DNA from: Pararge aegeria
Taxonomy: Eukaryota > Arthropoda > Insecta > Lepidoptera > Nymphalidae
Direction: 5' to 3'
Assembly (NCBI RefSeq): GCF_905163445.1
Contig: NC_053186.1
Location: 376,599-440,598, forward strand
DNA length: 64,000 nucleotides
The notes under the pieces were generated by a model. That model did no database searches. It was not told the origin of the DNA and worked only from the letters and a program-made list of their open reading frames with translations. Each line of letters begins with the position of its first letter. Position 1 is the stretch's first letter. This document shows positions 1-10,400 of this stretch, in pieces. The position numbers and the translations under genes were made by a program.

Positions 1-545
1 TAACACACAATTATAAAGTAGTGTCCAATAGAAAAGGCATCGGGTAGTTTTTGGGAAATCACGACTTTCTTTTTTATATGACTCCATTAATATAATTTGT
101 TAAGAGTATATATGGGGAAATTATATTTTAATAAAAATATAAATCAAAAGACATTTTTTCCATTTTATTTTATACTAACCGACTTACAAAAAAGGAGGAG
201 GTTCTCAATTCAATTGTTTTTTTTTTAATTTGTTAGCTCAGAACTTTGTCATTTATTAATTTTTAATTCCTCTAATGTGTAACTTATGGAGAAAATATAA
301 TAATAACACATTATATTAAATTAAACCCTTCGTAACTAGCGGTCCATCGCGACTTTGTCCGCGTAAAATACTCATATTATGTTGTCGCGGACTGTTTCTT
401 AAAACTTTTAAAGAGGAACAATTTCATCATACTTTAATGTTGACTTAAACGCGAAGTCGCGAGGGTTCGCTAGTACTAAAATATAAAGCTGAAGTAGAGT
501 TCATTTGTTACTTGATAATCTCAGAACGATTAGAAGAAAAAATAT

Positions 546-790
546 ATGAAGGATGTTATTAAACTGTCGAAGAAAGTTGATCCGACTAGATTGCTGATCT
601 CTGTTGTTCGCGATCTTGGCCGTCTCCCTCCTGTATCGTTTGATTATGTTGATGCAACTTGACTATTGAAATATATGTCGAGCATAAAGGCTGAGCTTAT
701 GGCAATTTATAAGCATTTCTCATCGGAACTGTCTGAAATCCGCACAGCATGTCAGTCGCATAATAAGAAATCCAAATTATTATTTTTAAA
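546..790 (+). pseudogene. Broken retroelement ORF1-like coding remnant
   Basis: An open frame begins at ATG 546, is stopped by TGA at 660-662, and resumes in the same frame with a coiled-coil-like segment (LLKYMSSIKAELMAIYKHF). The segment before the stop contains RLPPVSFDYVDAT. A phrase of the form 'LPPVSFD.vDvT.LLkdi..ik.El' is what I recall from ORF1-type or transposon-associated proteins repeated in lepidopteran and aphid genomes. The in-frame stop and the lack of surrounding domains suggest a dead fragment. The family assignment is from memory and tentative. Confidence 0.4.
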
Positions 791-869
791 TAGCAGGAAC
801 TACACAAACAGACTTCTGTGTAGTTTCCGACGTAAGCATTACTTCCGTCAGAAAAAAAACATGTGTGTA

Positions 870-1075
870 CTTATTTACACGCGTTAGAAGTTATACTTCT
901 TTGGCGTAACACGATAAAAAATCTTTTCAAAAATTGTATCTTACGCCTTATTCTACGTTTGTAGAAAAAACAACACTAACAATAGAAAAAAGGTATTTAA
1001 TACATTGAAAGTTTCATTATAACGCATTATCTAGTTATCTCATTATCGGACAACCCAGTTTCACTGAAAGTCAAA
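870..1075 (+). repeat. Dispersed repeat, 'GAAGTTATACTTC' terminal-motif family
   Basis: The segment starting at acacgcgttagaagttatac runs through the same AT-rich body (aaggtatttaatacattgaa, then a cattatctagttatctcat-like block) as 33525-33912. It is a partial copy of that inverted-repeat element. Other pieces of the family occur at 19757-19905, 25500-25540 and 53375-53412. Confidence 0.6.
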
Positions 1076-1167
1076 TTTTGAGATTTTTGGACAGTTGAAT
1101 TAATTAAATCACCAGAATCTCTAGCAATCACGGCCTGAGCGCTTTACCAATTAAGCTTCCGCACTCC

Positions 1168-1300
1168 TATGGAGGGTAGAGGTAAGGAGAGTCATCTTAT
1201 ATGGGAGAAAAGAATCGCGCTGGTGGATGCACAGGGTATGGTATGAATGTAGCAATCGTAGATGAATTGAAGTATGCCGAGTTAAAAAATTTGTTTTAAA
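1168..1300 (-). mobile_element. Truncated copy of the 427-bp TIR element found at 53895-54321
   Basis: The sequence begins with tatggagggtagaggtaagg, the terminal inverted repeat of the 53895-54321 element. It continues with the same internal blocks (gcgctggtggatgcacaggg and ggtatggtatgaatgtagc) in the orientation opposite to that copy. The middle is deleted relative to it, and I see no second terminal repeat here. Confidence 0.6.
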
Positions 1301-2014
1301 TTTATCTAAGGTGGGGCGCGCTTGCCTAGAAGATGCCTATTCACTCTGACTGATTTGAAGGTACTCATATTGTAGGCACTGGGGAAAATGGAAGCTGAAA
1401 GGGCATTCCAGATCCTAGCGGTGCGGGTTGCGGATGATGATGAAAGACAATTTGGAAGCTTTTCATAAGTTTTGAAATTATAAACGACTTAAAGTCGAAA
1501 TAGTTCCAGAGATTAGCACGTTCTAAAGACTAAGAGGCCCTATTCTTCAGCTTTATTATTAGTAAAGCTTAGTATAGATTGATCAAATTCGTAATACGTT
1601 CCATTTTAGTCGTAGAGTCACTACAGACAGACAGACTTTACATTTCAAAAGTGCTTATAGTGTAAGATTACTTGAAATAAATTAATTTTGAATTAATTAA
1701 TTACCCTCCATAGCGACAAGTCACAAACAACAAATATTGTATGGTGTGGTGCGATGAAAAACACAGACAATAATACCTATGCTCATCACAAGTAGATAGA
1801 GGTAGACACTGAGGATGGTAGTCCGTATGAAATAAAACTGCAGCAATGAGGGCAAGTTATTTGTATTATTCATTAATTTCTTAAATTATTAATTACAATT
1901 TATTTCTCTTTAACCTAGTTAGTGAATAAGTTCTCTTGCGTAACACGCAGACGATACAAATTAATATAATAATTTTTTTATTATAATACGAAGAAACTTA
2001 CGTGGAAATGTGGA

Positions 2015-2090
2015 AAAACAGAGTGCGACTCCGCAGCAGAAAAACCAAGCACCGATACACCTCAACAAGATGGACAGACGACATTTAGCG
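2015..2090 (+). repeat. RTE-like non-LTR retrotransposon C-terminal fragment
   Basis: The plus strand reads RYTSTRWTDDI, resembling the 'RWTDDI' box near the C-terminus of lepidopteran RTE-type retrotransposon polyproteins. It is only tens of bases long and has no flanking coding sequence, so it is a decayed scrap. Confidence 0.4.
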
Positions 2091-2459
2091 ATTCCTTTTT
2101 AATTCTTTTCTAATAAAAATAAGACATACATAATAAAGCTTATTTTATTTTTCTGAGGTTCTATTAATATTATCTATTTATCTACTTAATGGACACTTTG
2201 GGCTACATTTATTTTACAACTAGAGTCCGCGATTCTACACACATACTATATCATACACGCTCAAACATATCGTTTATGCGTTTAAATTTTAATCCTCTAC
2301 CTCAGTCTTGTTAACGTCTGAGTAAAAATTACCTAAAGGCCTTGTTTGTAAAGCGTTTGTCCACATTTCCACAACTAACGCGTACATAACATATTTCACG
2401 CTAGTCTTACCAGTGGTTTAGAAAATGCTACTTTAATGCTGATGGGTTTATTTTTTTTA

Positions 2460-2997
2460 GGAATAAATGGACACATCTAAAGATTTAAATCGTATTGCGG
2501 CTGTAGAGGGCAAAGGGGAGATAACATTTTACCGAGATGATAAACCATCTGTGTGCGTCCCTGATTAAATGACGCACAGGGCCCGTTGCTCGCGTTTTAC
2601 CCGGCATAGGACCAATTGGAGATCCTACGTACGTGGTGCGAAATACTAGTGAAGTGCTACTGGCCCCGCATGAGCAGAACTTACGGGACTCGGATTGGTC
2701 CCTGGAAAAGCTGAGGGAGGGCCCAGTCAAAAATGTTTAAGAAGAGCGGTTGATTTGGTACCACATCAGTGGTACTGGAGTGCTATTAACAAAGGAGCTG
2801 ATACATATTGCAAATCAAACAATGTTGTCTGTGGTGCCACTAACAAATGGTAGCCCCGCACGGCGGTATGCCGAGGAGCGGGCCATTGCTACAACCAACT
2901 ACGGCTGCCCCATTGTCGTCTTAGGGTTGAACAAATTACCCTCCCAGGGTGCAAAGAGTGGAGGCGCCCTGAACGGGTAGAGAGCGCCAAAAGTTCG
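2460..2997. other. Coding-like, less AT-rich block of unknown origin
   Basis: Composition is clearly less AT-rich than the flanks and several short open frames occur on both strands. One reads MDTSKDLNRIAAVEGKGE from 2468; another reads LPGIGPIGDPTYVVRNTSEV around 2590-2660. They are broken by stops and I recognise no family. It adjoins the rRNA-like fragment at 2998, so both could belong to one decayed insertion. No function is assigned. Confidence 0.25.
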
Positions 2998-3085
2998 TTG
3001 CTTACGTCCCTGCCGCAAAGGTACACCACACCGCCCGTCGCTACTACCGATTGAATGATGTAGTGAGGTCTGCGGACCGACACCC
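2998..3085 (+). rRNA. Degenerate 18S rRNA 3'-region fragment
   Basis: This holds the universally conserved eukaryotic small-subunit segment: a tacgtccctgcc block, then an imperfect gtacac-ccaccgcccgtcgc, ctactaccgattgaatgatg and tagtgaggtctgcggaccg. These match the 3' end of 18S rRNA with a few substitutions and one or two small indels. Flanking sequence does not continue as rRNA, so this is an isolated pseudogene fragment rather than a functional rDNA unit. Confidence 0.8.
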
Positions 3086-4267
3086 TGACCCTTAACCAAT
3101 GAACGAGCTGTGGTAAAGATTTGTTTATTAAAGCGATTCTACCATCTGCATTCGCGTATAGCGGCGCCTTGGCCGCGGAAAGTATTTAGAGTATTTGATG
3201 TGCAGCTATAGTTTGGTTTTCCAGCAGTCTGTATGTCTGCATGTTACGCAATAACTCCGTAATACGAACAAGGAAACGATGAGTTCTGTACATCCATTCA
3301 AATTGCACCCAAAATCACAATAAAATATCATAGAATTAGGAAAAACATTAAGTTTCATATAAAATTTTCAAAATAATGAGTTTTTAAATATAATAGAATC
3401 GAATAAATGTTTTTAAATAACATGTATATGCAATTTAAAAACCCGTCCATTACGAATCTGTGAAGAATCACAACGAACAACGTAAAGTCAACAGCCAACG
3501 ATCTGTTCGGTGTGGAGTATAAATGACACAATACTTACTACGATTCTCCTGCTTTTTGCACACTACAGAAAATTAAGCTTAATTTTCATAATATATCATG
3601 GAATTCAAAATAAAAATCAAGAAATAAATATTTTGAACAAATTGGTGTTTATACCTAGTTATTTATACATTTCAATTGGCACCTACTTAAAAATGTTGTA
3701 GAAAATATTTATGTTCTTTTTGAAGTTGTTTAACAAAATAAACAACTTAAAAGCAAGTCATATGCAATGTTATGATGTATGATAGAATCATATTTAAATT
3801 TCTTATATTGTAACATTTATTATTCACTGTGATAGATTCCGTTGTACAACGATAAAAAAAATTTATTATCCCATATCCACCCGGGATATCCTTAAAACAA
3901 GTTACATGCTCATGAAATAGTTGTATTAAACCTTATCTATTGGATAAGTGTAAAAAAGTTCAATTTAAAGCACATGCCTGTGATTCAATCACTTGCATAC
4001 CATCAGCATTATATTTTGTTAACGTAAAATAACGTAACGTAAATCATCATATTAACAGCATGCTAAATCTTTATAAACAATCATTAATTTATAATACAAA
4101 AGATATAACCGATTTATTGATATAAAGTAAAGCATTAATAGTATATGCCAACAATTTTAAATTAATTATAAAAACTTAATATAATATAATAATAAATAAT
4201 AAAAAAATCCGAACAGCAAAGTTCTCGAACCTATAACTGAAAATCATTTTCTTGTGTTACAAAACTC

Positions 4268-4308
4268 GAATGAAAAAAATAGAGTATACTCACTCTATTT
4301 TTTCATTC
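4268..4308. repeat. Near-perfect inverted repeat (hairpin)
   Basis: The left arm gaatgaaaaaaatagagt (4268-4285) pairs with actctattttttcattc (4292-4308), with one extra A in the left arm. The loop is about six bases. The low-complexity arms suggest a remnant of a small inverted-repeat element rather than a functional RNA. Confidence 0.6.
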
Positions 4309-4719
4309 TAACTTGGCTTTTTATTTAAACAATCTCTTCATTACTTTTCAGTGCAAAGTGTGTTTTAGAAAATAAATGTGTTGAAATGAATAGAACAAAA
4401 TAAAAAGAGATATTTTTTATGAATTTATTCTTTTATTTTTAACATTTTCTAAACGGCCTTTACATTAAAAAGTAATTGAAAGATTGTAACTATAATAAGA
4501 CATGTTTACCGATTGGAAATATGAATCATTCGTAGTCAATTAAAACGCTTTTCAGTTCACCAAGCAAAGTTAAATATTATGCGTTCACTTGGATGCAAAA
4601 ATTTTGTGTGACGGTCCGTCCGTATTATATATATGTATAATATTTCACAGCTGTTTACTTCGTGTTTTACTTATTTTTTAAGTATATCACGAATTTAATT
4701 TTATGAAATGCATATACCC

Positions 4720-4870
4720 TTTCGCCCATCGCCCACACGAGTACTATTAATGCATTAATACACGTGAATATTTGGAATATTGAATTGGGCTGTACATATC
4801 AGTGTTTCTCCTCTATTCATCTGTATACAAACCACCCAAATTGGCAATAAAGAATTTTGATTTGATTTGC
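4720..4870 (+). repeat. Non-LTR retroposon 3' tail
   Basis: It ends with ttggcaataaagaattttga followed by tttgattt units. An AATAAA-containing end followed by TTGAT-type repeats is typical of lepidopteran non-LTR elements and their SINE partners. Confidence 0.5.
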
Positions 4871-6631
4871 ATTTAAAGCATATAATGTTACGTTTAATAT
4901 AAGCCAACAATAATTAACTGTCGGTCTACCGGGGATGTCAGCAATTGCTTATCACGCTTCGTAAGCCGGAATGGTCCAATTACATTCACGAGGGTCAATT
5001 CGCGCATGACCCAAGACGGTGTTGTGCCATTTCGAAGAAGGTCCACTCGTAACATCGAAACGTAACACCCAAAACCTCTCCCTCCCTCAAAACCTCCAGC
5101 TCGATCAAAATAAATTATCTTAGTGAATGTAGGACCATACGCAAATTTGACCGTACTTTAACAGTGCTTTATTTGATTTTTATCAATGTTACGTAGATTT
5201 TAAACTACAAACGAATCGTTATTTGGAATCATTGGGCAAAACAAGAATTGGTCCATTCGCAACTTAACCTAGTGTCTAGGACGGACTCATATAGGACTAG
5301 GACTATATTCATTCAGTTCACGATAATGAAAAGTTAGACGCGCAAACTAAGCGATCCTATTGGACAAATGTCTCTAAAAACGTGTGCGGTCAGGAAGGTC
5401 TGTAATTTCACTTCCACTGACTGACTAAGTTTTTAATTTCGTTGATTAGCTTATGCAATCTGAACAAATAAACTAAAACGTACAGTCAGTAATTAGGTTT
5501 TAATAAGGGGCATTAGTTTAATAGTTTTAACAGTGACATAGTCAGACTACATCTCATCAATCGGGTCAATTTGTGCATCGAAATGTATAAAAATAAACTA
5601 CTTTGAACATGGGAAAAGTCACATTAATTTAAACATGATGTTATCAAATATAGCGGCCATCACATAACAATTACTCGCTTAAACCGACCCACCTGCACGG
5701 TGGGGGTATAATGCTTTATCCTTACGTGACGATTTTTAGCTCCTACCGCAAGCCACGTTAAAACATCGTTCCGAGATCCCCAATCACCCCCGGTGAAGAC
5801 CGTCAAAATATTGCTCAATTTAGCGTTTTATCATCTATACTAATGTTATTTTTTGAGGCCAATATTAGTTTCTATATTCTATAACTAACACCACTTGGCC
5901 ACACTCGTATGCCAAACATTTGTTCCAACGCGCCATCAATGTACATAACTAACAATTTAAAGTCATGCTTTATACTAAAAACATTCAATTCATTAATCAC
6001 ATTTTCTATCTCTCTCACATAATATAACTATTAGATTTGTGTGATAAGGACGAAATGATACATCATTCACTAACACTTTTAGTTCGTAAACTCCACTTCA
6101 ATCGAAATCACCTATATTTTGTTACTGGTTAGATTTCTTTTCGCTTAAATTCCGCTTGCAAATACTCCTCACGGCAAATACCACTTTAGTTATAAAAACA
6201 TCTGTACTAATGTTATTTGTATGACGATTATTTAATAAGCTTTTCTATTTCAGGTTATACGTTTCGTTCCAACTTTTAATCAAAATAAAGGTATATTAAT
6301 ACGATATAGTTCTAAAATTATACGTTCACAAAATAAAAACTTTAGAATTTAACGTACTTTCTTTCTATCCTAAATATGGATAACCGCAAACTGTCCCCAC
6401 TCTGGTTTACTTTAAAAAGTACTCTATCTATATTTATAGTCATTCCGAGCAGTATTGTCAAAGCTTTGGGCAGAGCGAAAAGAGGTAAATACTCTATTGC
6501 AATAGCACTGTACGACATACTACCGTTTTTATTTGGCTGCCTCCCTGGAATGTTGTTCATGCTTCGGTTGGACGTATGGGCAGAGTGCTCGAATGGTAAA
6601 ATGAATTTTATAGCGTTATCAATAAAAGATG

Positions 6632-6752
6632 TTATCGTTTGTATCCAGAGCGTCTTTCGCGGTACTGTCGGGGCACTGGCGGGGTGCGGGGGGAGTGCGG
6701 GGGGAGTGCTACACAGGTGTTCCGAGGCCGGCTACGTGTCGGCGTCGGCTCG
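6632..6752 (-). other. Possible alternative 3'-terminal coding exon of CFAP410
   Basis: If the last CFAP410 exon is spliced at 7388 (AG|GTGACA), the first downstream acceptor I find that keeps frame is ctgacag at 6753-6759. It opens 40 codons, beginning EPTPTRSRPRN and ending at a stop at 6632-6634. The segment is GC-rich within AT-rich DNA. No similarity to CFAP410 C-termini is apparent, so this is only a candidate; the simple stop at 7384 is preferred. Confidence 0.2.
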
Positions 6753-7206
6753 CTGTCAGTGAGTGTTGGCGAGTTCATCCATTCGACATCTGAAAAGAGT
6801 TTCATTTTATCATTCATCTATTATTCTAACTGATAATGATTAGAAAACCTTTTGCCCGCAATTTTGCACACCGCGGAATTCAAAAGCATTCGTTCATTGA
6901 CATCACTCAACAGACTTAATTTAATCCCGCGAAATTTACCGAGCGCTTACTGCAATTATTATTAATGTTACGTTCGACGTGTACGCAGGTTCGAAATTTT
7001 GGGATAATACAAACTGATGACTCTAGTAAGACTTTAATCAGCTCTTCGATAAAAAGGTTTGGAATCAATAGCAGGTTAGTTGTAGCCTAGAAAGATAGCA
7101 GAGATCACTCGGTCTCACATTTGAATCGTGCCGTACGACCACTATTCTGAGGACTGGAACCTTCTTTACTTGGAAATGGAATGAACCAGAAACTTTCGGA
7201 ATAACT

Positions 7207-7368
7207 TTTCTCTAGTTTGAAGGGAGGCTTCGACCGTGGTTAGTTACCATTCTACAGACAGTGGCGTGCCGCTAAGCGATTAAGCGTAAAAAATAACTCT
7301 CTCACAAAACAGCCCGTTTCCATCCTAGACTACAGGGTGAGCTCTCAGTTAAGGGCTAACTTTTAGTA
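7207..7368 (+). mobile_element. SINE fragment (lepidopteran family A)
   Basis: It shares the family phrases 'ggcttcgaccgtggttagtt', 'gccgctaagcgatt' and a terminal 'gggctaac' with copies near 8688, 21868, 37836 and 46044. It lies antisense to CFAP410, only 16 bases beyond that gene's predicted stop codon, so it is either in the 3' UTR or, if the last exon is spliced, in an intron. Confidence 0.65.
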
Positions 7369-7383
7369 GAGAAAAAGAAAGTG

Positions 7384-7470
7384 TCACCTGACGGCCATCT
7401 CCGCGACCTCGAGGCTGGGGTAGTCTAGCTCCTTCACCAGGCACAGCACGGCCGACAGCAGGTTGGAGTT
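7384..7470 (-). CDS. CFAP410: CFAP410 exon 11 (C-terminal helix)
   Basis: Acceptor tgtgttgcag is followed by NSNLLSAVLCLVKELD, then YPSLEVAEMAVR and a TGA. The LxxAxLxLxxELD helix is conserved in vertebrate CFAP410. An AG|GTGACA donor overlaps the stop at 7388, so splicing onward is possible. Confidence 0.82.
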   Translation of the reverse strand, partial: NSNLLSAVLCLVKELDYPSLEVAEMAVR

Positions 7471-10400
7471 CTGCAACACAGCGCCGCCCGACTTCAGTAC
7501 ATATCGATAACTGTTATGCGTTACAGTATATAGGAATATGGCAAAAGAATACTTAGGTAAAGCCCTTTCTTATGATACCCGTTAAGCTTTATTAACCCAG
7601 TGGCGACCCGCGAGTAGTATATACAACATTAAACCTCGTGACTTCAATACAAAAATTAGACATAAGCTCTACAACTTTTCCTTAGAAATCAAATATCGTT
7701 AGGGCAGCGTAAGTAAGAAGCGTCTTCGTTCGACCGTATTCCAACGCTTTACGTCGCGAATCCGACTACCACGAAGAATCCTTTTCACATATAGCCCATG
7801 ACACACACAAATAAAGTGGCTTTATATCGGTGAAAGGATTTACAAAATCTCTAGTAGATCCGGAGTTTACCCATCCCCACCCACAAAGTCGCCGACACAT
7901 CCGCGCCACTCACCCGCGCCACGGGCCGCCGCGTGAAGCCGCGGTGCTCCGCCATGACGGCCGACGGGTACTCCCTGTCCCGCTCGCGCGCGCCGTCCCG
8001 CGCACCCTCTCTGTCCCGCTCCCACTCGCCGCGCACCGAGTAACTCTCGCTCCTGCAACGATCGCAATGCTAAATGAAATGTATGTACGAACTGTCCGGG
8101 TGCCCAACCTTTTGAGCCCACACTAGCAAATTCAGAGATTTGTCACGGCGCCGCCCACGCCTTCACCTAGCTTGTTGAAATAGACAACCACCTGCTGGTT
8201 AGTTAGGCAGATAGGCGCAAAAACTATTCACATATTTCATTAAAAACAAACAAAACATGAAATCGTTTAATAAAGAATTAAGAGTCCCGTCCCATCGATG
8301 TGTAATCGAATTATTATTGTTTTTGGGTGGTGGTGGTGAGGGTGGCGGTGGTGAGGGTGGCGGGCTCACCTGTCGCGCTCGCAGGGGTCGTGGTGCGGCG
8401 AGGGCAGCGGGTGGCGCCAGTCGCCGTCGAGCGGGTAGGAGTAGTCCTGCGCACAACATCACACTTGACACGTCTCGTCGCGACTCCAGCGCCGCCGCTA
8501 CTGTCGACTCATCTCATCATATATCTTTTAAACTACCTGTCTACCTACGTCTACAATGTCTATGGTAGCCATCTAGTGACCAATAGCGGGAAACAACAGT
8601 TTAGTCACTGGATGTCTTATATTATTAAAGAGACAAGATTGGTGTAACGACGTTCCGGGCGTCCAGAGTTACATCTCCTGCGGGGGCGATTTGGGTCAAT
8701 TTTGGTTAGTATCACCCTACCGAAAAGGCGATTTAGCGTTCCGGTACGATGCCGTGTAGAACCAAATGGGTTTAATATAATTTTGCCGTTGAAAGTAATC
8801 CCGAGGTGCGGTGCGTTCTCGTCTGGCCTCGGGGCATGCGATGCACGTAGCTTGGCGCCGCGCGTGCGCAGTGCGTACGATGTACCTTCACGCTGTGCGC
8901 CGACACGGAGTGCCGCATGGACGAGTCCGGGGAGCGCGGCCCGCGGGGCTGTAAGCAAAAATAGCACCTGTGAGCATTGTTTTAAAGCTACAAATTGCCC
9001 ACAACATTCTTGACCAATTGTAAAATAAAAATATGTAGTTGAAGGTTTGCGATCTTACTGCTATTGGAATAAGGTATATTTTAAATTGACGTTCTTAAGT
9101 GTTTGTACTAGAGTATTTATTACTTGCGATTTTTGGTGTAAGAGTAGTTCTATATTATTTTTTGAACAAATCTATCTAGACCTGGTAAACAAACTATAAA
9201 CTTATATCATTTTAATAATAGAAAAATTTAATTTCTATCAAAATATTATACAAGTAAATTGTTTTGTTTTAAAAAATTTTGCTACTTTGTTGCCATCTTC
9301 TTAAGAATGTCCAACTTTTTGAAAATAAATAGCCTATGTTACTTTGTGATAGTTTAGCTTTCTTTTGGCGAAGAAATGGTTAAAATCTGCTCAGTACTTT
9401 TGAACCTATTCGGTACAAACAAACAAACAAAAAATCATTACTCTTCAGAATATCACCTACTATAAAAGTATAGACCATTTTAGCTCTGTTTTCTGGAACT
9501 TAACCCAAACGCCAAATTCATAATAAGTAATAAAATAGGCTTAATTTATAATTTACATCAAGATTAGTCCCGCAGTGCACTGTGCTATCGCTGCAGATGA
9601 GTAAATGAGTAGATAGGTGTATTAGCGGAGCCCTCACCTCGTAGTGCGAGGCGGTCATGGCGGGGGGCGCGGCGGGGTGCTCGAACCTCTCGTAGCGCTC
9701 GTCCGCGTCGGGCGACGCGCGGCGCGGGGACGCGGCGCTCTGGCGACAAGCTGACGTTAATGACGTCATCACCAAAGCCGACGTGTAAGTTTACGTCACC
9801 TAGCGACAATTCCACACAGAGGGCACATCACATTCTCATTCTCATATTATCATGCGCCATTTTGATTTCGTTTCAAAATCGCATTACGGAATAATTCCTT
9901 AAACGGATAGTTAGACAAACAAAAAAATGTTTTGTCTAAAACTGCGCAGTGTCACATTTCTAAAATATAAGCTTGCAATGTTTGAATATTTTTTTATTCT
10001 TTGAAATAAATGAATCTCCTTAAATTATAGTGAAGGTTCATCTGTTAACTTGACAAGTCAGAGCAAGTTTCTGCCTTAATAACTTGGAACATATCGAAAG
10101 CGCAGAAAAGAGATGTAAAAGCCAATCGCCCACGAGGCCGATCTCCAAACCGGTGATTACATCAACCGGAGAGAACCGTTCCCCGTACATGCTACGTACG
10201 AATGGGTGCAGAGAGAGCAGAGATATCTTTCCGTGGGAAAGATATCCAGACATATAGATATATACTGCAAGATAACCTGCTCACGTTCCTCAGTCACGAG
10301 GGACCAACTGCACTGACATTTGTTGCGCAAAAAAAAAATTAAGGACACGTGCTCTATGTAATCATATTTGAAAGCGACTTGAAGGTCCAGACGAGCCGAA

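Larger units (their letters stand above)
3100..6600. other. AT-rich intergenic stretch, no gene seen
   Basis: I see no conserved coding sequence on either strand. It contains a non-LTR tail at 4720-4870, a near-perfect hairpin at 4268-4308 and otherwise anonymous AT-rich DNA. Short open frames such as 6376-6762 show no recognisable domain. Confidence 0.5.

Noticed and set aside
2750..2980. 76-codon plus-strand frame
   Set aside because: No recognisable similarity and its neighbourhood is broken sequence beside an rRNA fragment.
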